Shown piece by piece: positions 31,221-42,300 of a DNA stretch of 64,000 nucleotides. The first letter of the stretch is position 1. The number at the start of each line of letters is the position of its first letter. This DNA is from Tribonema minus (Eukaryota > Sar > Xanthophyceae > Tribonematales > Tribonemataceae). Where the stretch lies: positions 1 to 64,000 of the forward strand of contig JAFCMP010000111.1 in NCBI GenBank assembly GCA_017506865.1, read 5' to 3'. The translations under genes were made by a program, and so were the position numbers. The notes below the pieces were generated by a model. That model saw only the letters and a list, made by a program, of their open reading frames with translations, was not told the DNA's origin and ran no database searches.

Positions 31221-34200
31221 ATGCCATTGTTGACATTTGTAGCACGCGTGATAGATGGACTGCTCCTGGTCGCCTCCATCGACCCTGTCACCGAGAGCCA
31301 GGAGGCTGCTGATGTCTACCGAAGTCAAGCGAAGCAGATCATCAAGCAGCTGAACCCTCGATCGGAAGCCAAGTGCAGCATCGTGTCGGAGCCTATGATG
31401 TTCCAGTAAGTGAAACTTCGCACTGAGCAGTTACATGTGACCTTCTGCCGTTGCAGCCAAGTTCACATACATGGGTGCATGCCTGAACGAGCATGTTTGT
31501 CACCTGCAGCTACATGATCGAGCAAGGTATATGTTACCTTACGCTCACGGACAAGGGTTATCCGAAGCGGCTGGCGTTCCTTTATCTGGAGGAGCTTCAT
31601 GAGGCTTTCATTGAGGAGCTGCAGCGGGATCATGGCATGGACTGGCGGACGCAGGTGGAAACTGTCTCACGGCCGTACGGATTCATAAAGTTCGACAAGG
31701 TGAGTGCATTCGGTTTCATGTGCAGGGTCACTGTGCAGCAATGTCATTGATTTTACGCCAAGTAAATTATGGAAGCATCAACAACTGTGACGCAGCTTCT
31801 TACCACCCACATTTGAAATTTGCAACTACACTTTGAAGTCACGTGCGGATGATATCACACATCAACGCGGTGCAGGAAAAACACGTTTCCCCATGTTGGC
31901 AGTTGGCAGTGGTTGGTGTCCTAAGGCAATTCACTGCAGCAAATTGGCTTAGATCAAGTCAGTCAGCTGCGGTGAGTGGCTGCACGCCCATGCAGCATGT
32001 AATTTTTTGCAGGCAGCAACTAGTCCGCCTTTATAATATACAATAAAAACACACATTGATCTAGTCCGCCTTATAATATGCAATACAAACACACACTGAG
32101 CTTTTTCTGCCCGCAGAACTCACTGTCAGTGCTCAACTGCGATGGCATGTGCTGCCTCCTGCAAGTTCCTGCAGCTGTAGCTGCAGCAGCAGCTGCTGCA
32201 GCAGGAGCTTGGCTGGTTTAGTGCATTCGCGTTGACGTCAAACCGGTGGGTATATTGAATGAAAACACTGGTTATAGTAGATACCGTGCCCTCAGCTACT
32301 TTGCTGGGTCGATCATGGTGCAGGTCGATCATGGTGCAGCTGCAGCAGTGTGGCAAATGCAGTGGTGATGGAGCTCTTCTGGCAGGCGCTTCAAGCGATT
32401 GGTGCCTGGTTTGCTGTAACTACCCCTTCACAACAAGCCCGGCCCTGGAACTTTTGTGCTCAAATAAATCAAGCCATCAAGCCTGGTACATAGATAGTCA
32501 TTATTCCCTATTTTGTTGCTCTCTGCTTTGAAGCCTTTATCATCGTCTGTTGAGGTTTGATGACATAGAAGTAGTTGTTTATGGTACGCCTGTGTACTGC
32601 TGCTGTACACGTTGCCGGTGCACTACGCACCTGACACAAAACCGCTGCTGCTGCTGCTGCTGCGCGAGGCCGCCAGCAGTGACTGTCACATTTGGTCGCA
32701 AGCCTACTCGGCTACCCAATAAGGCACATTTGTTTGTAATGCCAACATGCCAACACAAGGCGCCGGTGGACCATGACTTGGCACAGCGGATGCGTTGATG
32801 GCCCGTGTCCAGGCGCAGGACAGCTTTGGGAAGTACATATATATACATAAGCCTTTGGCAAGCCTATCTGCATAGTGCCAGTGTCTGGCGCCTATGTACA
32901 CTATTGGGCTGACAAAACGGCACTGATCATTTCAAAGGCTCAAACTGATAGAGGTACACCAAACACCAACATATGTAGGTTGACGGTGTAACCTTGCAAG
33001 CAACATTACCTTACATGATTGCTGCAGTTCGTATAGTACCCGATGTGAGCAGATTGATCATGATTGAGGGAGTGCATGTGAGCATATTGCATTTGGTGTG
33101 GTGCGCAGTCAGTTTCGCCAACTTGAGGTAATCATTGCACACTACCTGTGCAAGGCAAATGTATTGCGCTCCTGTTCGCATCTTGCCCAAAGTGAAGTGT
33201 GTACTTGTCAAAGTATCAGATATGCTACCACAAAGTGCAACAGCTGCCATGCTCTCAAGTACACGACGTCACCCAAGTCGGTTTTTCGTGTTGCTTCTGT
33301 AGGTCATTCAGCGCAAGCGGAGGGAGTACTTGGACCCTTCAAGCAGGGACAACATGGCACGGCTCAACAGCGACCTTGCAGACATCCATGACATTATGAA
33401 GAAAAACATACAAGAGGTGGGTTGATGAACCAATATGCCATGTCAAAACACTCTTTTGCTGTCCATGTCCTGCCAATCATATTGAACTGGCTGTTTAGAA
33501 CCGGCTATGGCAAACCTTTACTGAGCTCCTTGCTGCATACCATGCATTGCACTGATTTTCCGTACTCACTCATGACATGGCATGCAGGTGCTCAACAGGG
33601 GAGAGCGGCTGGACCATGTTTCTCAGATTTCCAAGGACTTGGCCACACAGGTGATTCCATGAGCACATTAAAGTGCATGAATAAGATGTAGGCTGCACAG
33701 GTGATTCATGAGCGCACTGACGTGCACGAATGTGTTATACTTTGAAGTAGCTGTGACATGACAATGACATCACATAGTGTCAGAATGCAGTGGGTGTTTC
33801 AAAAAACGACCTGATATGTTATTGGTGCATGAGCGCACAGATGCCTACAGTGGTCAACCCATCTTGCCATTCTCCACTACATAATGAGCTGGGTGTGCTG
33901 TGCTGTCACGGTTCGCAGCATTTCGTCGTGCTGCATCACTGCTCAGAGTAAAAGCGCGGTCGGATGCCATCGTGATGTCATCATGCCCTCTACCACAAAA
34001 TATGTGTGAGAGAATACTGTCCAGCTGCAACCATGTGCACACTGTACACTGCTGATACAACATTGTCGGTTGGCCTGCTTGTTTGTCTGCTGCGACCTGC
34101 AGGCAGAGCAGTTCAAGTGGAACAGCAAAAAGTTGAGCTTGATGGCGCTCTGGCAGAAGTATGCGCCCATGGTGGCCATACTGCTCGTGGTGCTCATCAC

Positions 34201-34222
34201 CCTCTGGTACAAATTTGGCTAG
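31221..34222 (+). CDS. SEC22: SEC22-type longin R-SNARE, 5 exons, 223 aa
   Basis: Exons 31221-31405, 31510-31699, 33303-33416, 33588-33650 and 34103-34222 join to 224 codons including TAG. The N-terminal longin domain (about residues 1-120) starts MPLLTFVARVIDGLLL and contains QGICYLTLTDKGYPK. The SNARE helix (about residues 130-190) contains MARLNSDLADIHDIMKKN and VLNRGERLDHV, with the R of the zero layer. A single C-terminal anchor MVAILLVVLITLWYKFG follows. SEC22 is the R-SNARE of ER-Golgi transport in both directions, anchored in ER/Golgi membranes with its N terminus in the cytosol. The length matches the family (about 215-220). The ATG has no competing upstream start in frame. The second intron is 1.6 kb and contains a short tandem duplication. 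Confidence 0.95.
32020..32100. repeat. Tandem duplication of about 41 bp in a SEC22 intron
   Basis: CTAGTCCGCC(T)TTATAATAT followed by CAATA(A/C)AAACACACA(T/C)TGA occurs twice head to tail, at 32,020 and 32,061. It lies inside intron 2 and does not touch splice sites. Confidence 0.85.
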
Positions 34223-35287
34223 GCTTGCTCTTAACATGGGCATCCCGCTGCACGTCATCAATGAACACATTGCATCATTCTCTTGGATTACTGAGCGTAT
34301 TGCATTGATAGATTGCATACATTGGCCTTGACGCTTATGCTTGTGACTGTGGCCAACAGCTCTCTACTGTATGCGGTGTGACTCTGGCAGGCATGCGCAT
34401 TCAAACCGATTTATTTTGCTGACAGTCGCGCTGCAGCGGCGCTGTCTCCTATTGCTGTGCAACGCAATAGGGGGCATGATATATGAATATATTAAATAGT
34501 CATGGTACAGCATCTGTTTTGAATCCTGGTTCACATCACTGCTGCTACAGGCATGCACGCAATTGTGAGTTGTACACCTCAGTAGGCCTCCAGGCTGGCG
34601 GCGGACTGATTTCAGCCTTGTTTAGTACATGTTCCATGCCATGCAAATCGACCATGCGCACACGTCAGCAGCAGACAGGCGCCTTCTGTGTGCTAGCAGC
34701 CAGTGCAAACGTCACATAGGAAGTTCGCTGGCTCCTAGTGCCCTCTAATCAATGAGTGCAGCCTGACCGTCGTTCACCGTGACCAACTGGATCACCGCAA
34801 AACATACAGCTGCAACTTTGCGCCAAGCAAAGCACTCTTGTCTGGACGCTAATCTACCAATGCGAGGTGTAGCACGTCATGATGGGCATACTGGCCCAGC
34901 GCAGGCACATTGCAACCAAGGTGCTATCAGCATCTGTAACCTGAAGAACATTGCACAGCTAATCTGGCAAGGCATGCACACATATTTCTGCTGCATCAGG
35001 GCGCTGACAGCGGCGACCTGCATATACAAAAGCATGCACCTGCCAGCTTGTGTCATTGCAATCGTGCGAGCTTCTACAAATCGTCTCTGTAGTGCAAAAT
35101 CTTGATGCAGCGTGCTGATGTGATGAGCAGATCTTGGTGTGCATACACTGGCATTGACAACGTATAAAGCAGCATCACAAGCAAAACTGCACACGACGCT
35201 CAGCGGCGGGCTCAAATGACGGTTGAAAAGTGATGTATTGTGTTGGCAGCTGGTGGCGCATCAACAACGAATTCAACGGTACCTGCA
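34223..35287. other. Convergent intergenic region, SEC22 to thioredoxin-like gene
   Basis: Both neighbours end here. A TGTAA lies at 34,935-34,939 on the plus strand, rather far (about 0.7 kb) from the SEC22 stop. I see no exon or repeat worth naming. Confidence 0.4.
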
Positions 35288-36022
35288 TCAAAAGTCCTCA
35301 TCCATGCTAAATGCATATACTGGCGCACTCATCTGCATGCTGCTAAGCTTTGCCGCAACAGGTGCGGCCTGGCTTACGGGCGCAAGCGCGTTCCTAGGCG
35401 CCAAGGGGCTGCGGGTCTTCGGGGTACGCCTCGGCAAAGGGCAGACTCCATTGACGCACTCCGATGCGGCCGGCGGTGAAAGGGGTGCCTTCTTGCGCCG
35501 TGGCAGTGGGCACACTCCACCAACGCACTGCATGGAATCGCCGAGCGCAGCCTTGCCTGTGGTCGATGGCGAGGGGGGGGAAGGGATGTTTTCGCAATTG
35601 CCGTTAAGCAGCTCCCGCAGGTGCTCGACAGGCACGTCCTTTGGAGCTCCCGACGCCAGGATCATCCCTTCTCTGGAAACGAGCACGTAGAATGGCACCG
35701 CCTGCATGCCTAGCCTCTCCTTGAGAATCTCCCTGGCTCCCTCGTCAACTGCCACGTGCAGCATGTTGGTCCATTTGCCTGCCGTCAGGGCCCTCGCTGC
35801 CTCGAAATCGTCCAGGTTGACGGAGATGAAGGCAATGTTGGGGGTGGCTCCAGCAGCGGCTGCAGCGTCGAGCTTGTTTAGAGCTGAAGGGCATCTTGTG
35901 CAGCGGGTTGTCCAGAAGTCAAGCAGGGCGAACTCCTTCGCACCAAGCAGTGCACTCAGCCTGGTGCCTGGTGCGCTGCCAGTGCCGAGCAGCACGCAGC
36001 AAGGCGTGTCCAATATGCTCAT
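35288..36022 (-). CDS. Thioredoxin-fold protein with CTRC site, intronless, 244 aa
   Basis: The first ATG of the frame is at 36,022; the frame is open 14 codons further but without an ATG. A thioredoxin-like domain covers about residues 20-150. It has FWTTRCTRCPSAL, giving a CxxC redox site (Cys41, Cys44) with Thr-Arg between the cysteines, the strand IAFISVNLDD, and AVPFYVL with the cis-proline (Pro110). The W-x-x-R-C-x-x-C-P form resembles nucleoredoxin/TlpA-like proteins more than classical thioredoxin (WCGPC). The C-terminal 90 residues are proline-rich and hold two copies of GVCPLPRR, each with one cysteine. No signal or transit peptide is obvious, so I infer a soluble protein; the target is unknown. 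Confidence 0.75.
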   Translation of the reverse strand: MSILDTPCCVLLGTGSAPGTRLSALLGAKEFALLDFWTTRCTRCPSALNKLDAAAAAGATPNIAFISVNLDDFEAARALTAGKWTNMLHVAVDEGAREILKERLGMQAVPFYVLVSREGMILASGAPKDVPVEHLRELLNGNCENIPSPPSPSTTGKAALGDSMQCVGGVCPLPRRKKAPLSPPAASECVNGVCPLPRRTPKTRSPLAPRNALAPVSQAAPVAAKLSSMQMSAPVYAFSMDEDF

Positions 36023-36368
36023 CTCTTGGCTGTCTATGCTAAGCTTGCGGTGTGTGAGACGCACTGTTTTTTTTTTACATTTTTTTTTTTCGCGGGATTA
36101 GAAAAGGCGCCAATTGGATTTGAAGGTCCTTTGCCAAGCCCTCATGCAGCTGGGCGCCGATCGGTAGCCTGTGGCGCCTTGGGATGACAGCAGCGTACTG
36201 CAGACTCATGCAAACATCCAGCCACTTCTGCGGATCACTGGGAGTGCAGCACTAGCTTTGGGGCAGGCAGCACTGCAGGAATCAGAGTTCAACACTCGTT
36301 CGCCAAACCAGAGGCAGCTGCTGTGGCGAGCATCAGCCGGAACTTAAAGCAGCATTACTGCAGGCAGC
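36023..36368. promoter_or_regulatory. Divergent promoter of the thioredoxin-like gene and SCC2
   Basis: Only 346 bp separate the two start codons, so both promoters must lie here. On the minus strand the leader of the thioredoxin-like gene contains an A-rich tract (36,067-36,090) with an ATGTAA start-stop unit at 36,080-36,075. No TATA box is evident for either gene. Confidence 0.5.
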
Positions 36369-39300
36369 ATGAGCGACAACGTCCCAGTGGAATTGGCGGT
36401 GGACACCGAGGGCTTGATTGGCAGGCGCATCACCCGAGAATTTGATGATCTCGGCTTCTTCTCAGGCACAGTGCAGTTCGCCCACGCCATGGGCGCCCAG
36501 GTAGTGTACAGGATCGTATATGAAGACGGTGATGAGGAGGACCTGGAGTTTGAGCAAGTGCAGGAGTGCCTGGTGGACGACAACAGCGCCACCATGGTGA
36601 TGAACCAGAGCTCGTTGCCGCCGGCGCCGATGGTGGTGGACACGGCTGTCTCTCCTCCCGGCTCTCAACTGCCGCTTCATGTCATTTTCAAGGAGCGCAT
36701 AGATGAGCTGCTGCTGGACTTCGAGGCAGATATGATAGCAGATAGGACAACAAATCAGTACGACGGATCCAACGCCCCCCCGCCGAAGGTCGCTGCCGCA
36801 GGCGATGGCATGTCTCTGCCAGCATCAGCCTTGCAACAGCTGTGCAAGGAAACGTCCAAGCTGAAGCACAGCAAACAAGTCTCCTCTGTGGATGTGCCCA
36901 CCATGGAACGGCTGATGGTCGTGCTGCGGCAACAGATGGAGTCTGCTGTGTCAATCAACCTTTACAAAGTGGAGGACGAGGAAGACGTGAGGGGCGAGAT
37001 TAGCGTGGTCACGGCAGGCCTTGATGCTGCTTACGTCGCGCTGATGGTCCTCACCAGCGACAGCATTGGCAAGCGGCTAGTCTCCGATGACGTCATTGAT
37101 GCTGCGATTCAGCTCGTCAGTCACCACCTAGCGGACCACATCAAAATGGCATTCAACGGGCAACAACCACAGCATACCAGCAGCAAGCGTCTTCTGCGCC
37201 CGGTAAGTAAATTGCATGTGCTGTTCTGGCCAGTGCTTGAAGTGCGGGCACAGAGTACAACGGACACTGATTGCCTGTGTTTGCCTGACGCCTCCTGCTT
37301 GCGCGCCATTCTACATGCAGGTCACCGGCACGTTCTCGCGAATGTGCGATCTGCTGGAGTGTCTGGGGGCACTGGTTGGCATGGTGGACCTGCAGGACTC
37401 CTTTGTGCTGCGGCTGTCGCCTCTCGCCATGACCATCCTGCAGTTGGAGGAGCTGCCGCGGGAGAAGCCACGACTGTGGCCTCTGCAACGAGCAGCCATC
37501 AACCTGCTGCAAGCCGTATTTGTGTGGCACGAACCGCACCGGAAGCTGCTGCTCGACGACATCTTCGGCCTGCTGCTGAAGCTGCCTACGACTAAGCGGC
37601 AGCTGCGCACGTTCAAGCTGGCGGAACCCACCCGCGTACAGGTGGCCTCTGCGCTGATCATGCTGCTGATGCAAAGCCTTGTACAGGTGCCGCCCATGCC
37701 CTCAGAGGAAGACAGCAGTGAGGCGGCCGGCGCAGGGCTGGCGGGGGCGAGTGCCATGAGCAGGTTCTTTGCTGCGCGCTTCATCGCACGTTGCCAGAAG
37801 AAGGAGGACGACGGCCAGGAGTTCCGCCGGCTGCTGGTGAACCTGGTGGATGATCTGGTCAGCGCCCTGCCGTTCGCGGAGTGGCCGGCCGCGGAGCTGC
37901 TGCTTCATGCATTCTGCAAGGCGCTCATCACAGACCTCCCCAAAATGGCGCAGCACGCCGTTTTCATGGCGCTGGACATCCTCACCAAGGTGGCGACAGC
38001 CGTGGCGGCCCTGCAGCGCGAGGAGCATGACAACCCCATCAGCATGCCTTGCAACGTGCCACAGGCAGCTGCGCCACCACCGAAGGCGGGCGAGCGCTTC
38101 TTTGCATGCGGCTGTGAGGTGGAGGGCGAGTGCGTGGCCGCGCTGGATTGCGATCGGTGCCATCGCTGGTTCCATGCAGCCTGTGCGGGCATTGCATCCC
38201 TGGACCAGGTAAGAGCACAATTCGTTCACAGAAAGTACCTCGTCATAGCCTCACCGATGACGACCGAGCATGGAATGCCTTTGGTGTCTTGATGTGCGGT
38301 GCACCAAATGATCTGCTCTGCTGCATACTTACTTTCTGAGTGTTTTGCTGTACAGTGGTGGCAGACACAGGTGGCAGACATCCCATTGTGTGCATGGAGC
38401 TGTTTGGTTTGAGTGATTTTTATGTCAGGCTCTGGCCAGCGTTGCAACCGTGAACGTGCTGACATCAATGAAGGCAGCAATGCTGAGCATGCATACGCTG
38501 CGTTGCGCATCATCAACATGCAGATCATCAATTTCTACATGATACGCTGCCGGTTATGATCAGACGTGAGTGTCACAACACATCTACCGGTAATTAGTCG
38601 TTTATCATTCCCATCACATGTTCCAAGCTCAATGTCTCATTCATGGGTCACTCACTGCCTTGCAATGCTGCAGGCGCCATCGCACTGGTACTGCGGCGAC
38701 TGCGTCATTCTGCAGCAGCTGGAACGGCAGAAGCAGGTCTTGGCGCATCAGCGGGAGCAGTCTGGCGAAGGGATGCTGCGGCTGCGGGCAGCTGTGGAGG
38801 CCACTTCAGCAGGCAATGGAGGGACCAGAGCGAATGGACAGCAGGAGGCGGGGTCGCTGTCTCAGTATGACGCTATGCGCCAGCTGCTGCTCAACGCGCT
38901 GTCAAAGAAGGCGGGCGATCCATGGGCGAGGCAGGCGCGCCAGGTGCACGTGGCTCAGTGGGCGGCAGAGGAGCTCAAGGCGAAGCACAGTGATTTGGCT
39001 GAGCACTTCCTGCAACAGGTCAGCTATGTGCACAAAAGTCATTCCGACAATGATTCTGGCCAATGCACGTGCACATCACGCTATTGCTTCGGATAGTTTA
39101 AAGCACTTAACCTGTGCATGAAGCAGTGCTGTGCATGCAATGCATTTACAAATACAATCAACCAGGCCAGGCTGTAGTTACTACCTGTTTGCAGGGTGTT
39201 CACACATCAAGCAACGCGCCCTGCAGTTGACGGTCATTCAAGATGCAAAGCGGATTTTTGACTTGTGATGCAGTGTGCTCAACCAAGCGACGCATTGCAT

Positions 39301-42300
39301 ATGCATGCATGCATTGACCCGTCCCATCAGAGCGAACATCGTGATGCGTGCGCATGAGGTCATTGACTGTGGTGTGTGTATGCCACAATGTTGGTGTTGT
39401 GTCTGGGGCACTGCTTTGCCATTATGTGCACTTTTGGTATCATATTTACTCTGTCGTTATATTGAGCAGAGTGTTCAGTGCAATCGCCTGCAACATGTTG
39501 AACACGTTTCATCGGTGGGCACAGGAACGGTTTTTCTACAGACAAGAAACCCTTGTGCATGTTGCACATGCTTCATGTCAAGTTACGGTAATCTGGACTT
39601 GATATGTTTATAGAAGTGAAAAGGAACAAGAAGGCTTTTTGGACAGCAGCTAGTGTTACAGTTAACGTAGGTTTTCAAGGGTGTTGCAACTTCAAGTAAT
39701 CAGTACTTGAAGTTTGCAAGACACTATAACCTGTACCTCCAGCTATAGTGACAACATGCATCAGGAATATGACAGAGTTCATGTGCTATGCGAGGCCTCT
39801 CGATCAACAAAATCTTGACTGCATCACTTGTGCCCCTGGGGTCATAGCACCAAGCTCACACGTTTGTGAGGCAGTGCAGTGCCTTCCAGGTCAATATTTC
39901 CGGTTCCGCTCATGCAATGGTGCCTGAACTCACAAACTCAGCGCCATCGCGACATCTGTACATCTGTACACTCTGCTACGGTGATTAATTTTCATCTGCG
40001 CCATGCTCACTATGTGCACTTTCTACCTCTCAGTGGGAGCCTCCTGCGGCCACAGTGGTGAACGGCAGCTTGGGTTGGACAGAGGCTGTGCTGAACGCTG
40101 AGCCTCAAGCAAGGCTGGCGCGGCATCTGCTGGTGCACCGCGAGTTGTGCAGTGCAAAGGGCCTGCAGTTCCTGCTGCAGCATACCATGGCCATGCTCAG
40201 CGCATCCGCCAGTGGCGTACGTTGCAGAGTAGTCAAGGTGAGCATGGTTGCGGACTACGAGGTTGTTGCTTCAATAGGTGCACCATCATGCTTCAATCAT
40301 GCACACAGTCATGTTGTCTGCAAGACTGCGACGATGACAAAGTGCGCACTTCCCACGCACACTGCAATCACTCGCGTTCAGTGCCCATCGTTTCACGCCA
40401 CGCCTGATGTGCCCCACTACACCATCCTGCCTCATGTTGAACTCGTCCCTCCAATGCACGTCACAGGGCCTGTCGGGAGTGGTCGGCGCAGACCCCGCGC
40501 TGATGGGGCTGGAGATGGTGCGCCACGCCATGGAGGAGCGCTTCCACGACGAGAGCATCTCGGTGCGCGAGGCCGCGGTCAACATGGTGGGACAGTACGT
40601 GCTGCAGGGCGGTCCGGACGGCGTGGACTTACTGGAGACGTATCACCGGGCCCTGATGGAGCGGCTGGTGGACGTGGGGGTCAGCGTCCGCAAGAGCGTC
40701 GTGCGCACGCTGCGCGGGTGCCTGTCTACGTACCCCTGCCACAAGCGGCGGTCGGAGATCTGCAGCGCGCTAGTGGAGCGGTCCAGCATTGTCAAGGTAC
40801 CGTAAAGTCTATAATTAAGCCCATGGGGCGACTTTTTTATGAGAGCGAAAAAAGAGGGGTGGGGCGTCATTAATATATGGAGGAAAAAAGGGTGGGGCGG
40901 ATTAATAGTTGAGCCATGACAGCTTATCTAACACCATCATGAAGTGACGGGCATCGCTAGCCTTGCCGTTTTTCAGCGCGTTCGAACCTCAAAAAGCCGG
41001 TTCAAACTCGAACTTGAAGTGGCAGTTCAAAAATTCAAGCACGATGGCTGACCGATCAGGAGCTGGCGGTAGGCAAGCATTGCCAAGCTATGACCAAAGC
41101 TTTGCATGAGGTACAGGAAGGCAAGCAACGCAGCATGCTGGACGTCTTCCGCAATTGCCTAGCCGGGCCAGTTCGGTCTCCGCAACAGCCTCAGCTCAGC
41201 CTCCCCCCCCACAACGCAGCAGGTTGTCGTGCAGATAGAGTCTGAAAGCGACAGCGATTATGCGTCTGTGTATTTGCTGCCTGTTATGTGATTGTTGCCT
41301 TTCTGACTGCTCTGCACGTTGCTGGTAATGGCTGCTTCGCGTTGTTCTATGGGCCCAAATAATGTGGTGATGTAGTGTAGCATGAGTCACTGAGTTGATC
41401 ATCCCTGCAGCATGCGCATGCGCAGAGGGCACGTTGTGCTGCATATGCATATGCAAAAAAGGGGGGGGGGGCATATTTTCATATGAGCAAATGAAAAGGG
41501 TGGGGCATCATTTTAGGAGAGCTCGGAAACTCATAAAAAAGTCGCCCCATGGGCTTAATTATAGACTTTACGGTAATGCCTTCAGCAATGACGGTTGCGC
41601 TGTGAAGCATGATATGTTCGGCTTTTTGAGGTTGACAGGAGCGCGTCGAAGATCGGGACAAGCAGTCATCTGTGGCCACCTGATCTGGCCGGCTGACAAG
41701 CTGTTAGCTTGTTCTTGTGATCCACTTTGACGCCATTGGCAGAAAATTCGTAACAAATGCACCATACTTGCTGTGCATACACCTTGACTTTCACGTGATG
41801 ACGGCGCCTTGAGGTTGACCGCTTTGTACCACATACTATGCTTGTAATGGACTCTTCAGTATGCTTGTAGTGACCTCATGATCCTAGACTGCAGCATATG
41901 CAAGCAGCTCTCACTCATATGCAGAGCAGTGTCACCTCCACACCAGCGTGGATACCCACTTGGCCTGGTTATGATATTCATCCAGTCAAGTACAGTGCAT
42001 GATTCATTGTACAAAGTGTGATGTGATAATCGGATGCAGGAGGAGGACACAATTCGAGACATCATCAGGGACACCTTCCAAGATCTCTGGTTCTCAGAGC
42101 CAGCGCCCAAGGACGAAGCTCTGTCGCAGGGGGAGCAGCAGCAGCACGTGGAAGCGTGCGCACTGCAGATGATGGAAGTGGCGGCGGAAGTCAAGAGCAG
42201 GGACTGGCTGGTGGTGCTGATACGGGGCCTGATCTTTGGGCCGGCGGAGGGGGACAAGGGCCGTGCTGATAGTTTCAAGCACAGGTATGTACCTCAAGTG

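Noticed and set aside
37203-37595. Read-through of SCC2 exon 1 past its donor
   Set aside because: GTAAGT at 37,203 ends exon 1 in phase 0 and the next exon at 37,321 restores the conserved SCC2 sequence; the read-through frame is out of phase with it.
41395-41730. 111-codon frame crossing the right end of the inverted-repeat transposon
   Set aside because: It spans transposon and intron sequence, part of it being the terminal repeat itself; no protein motif.
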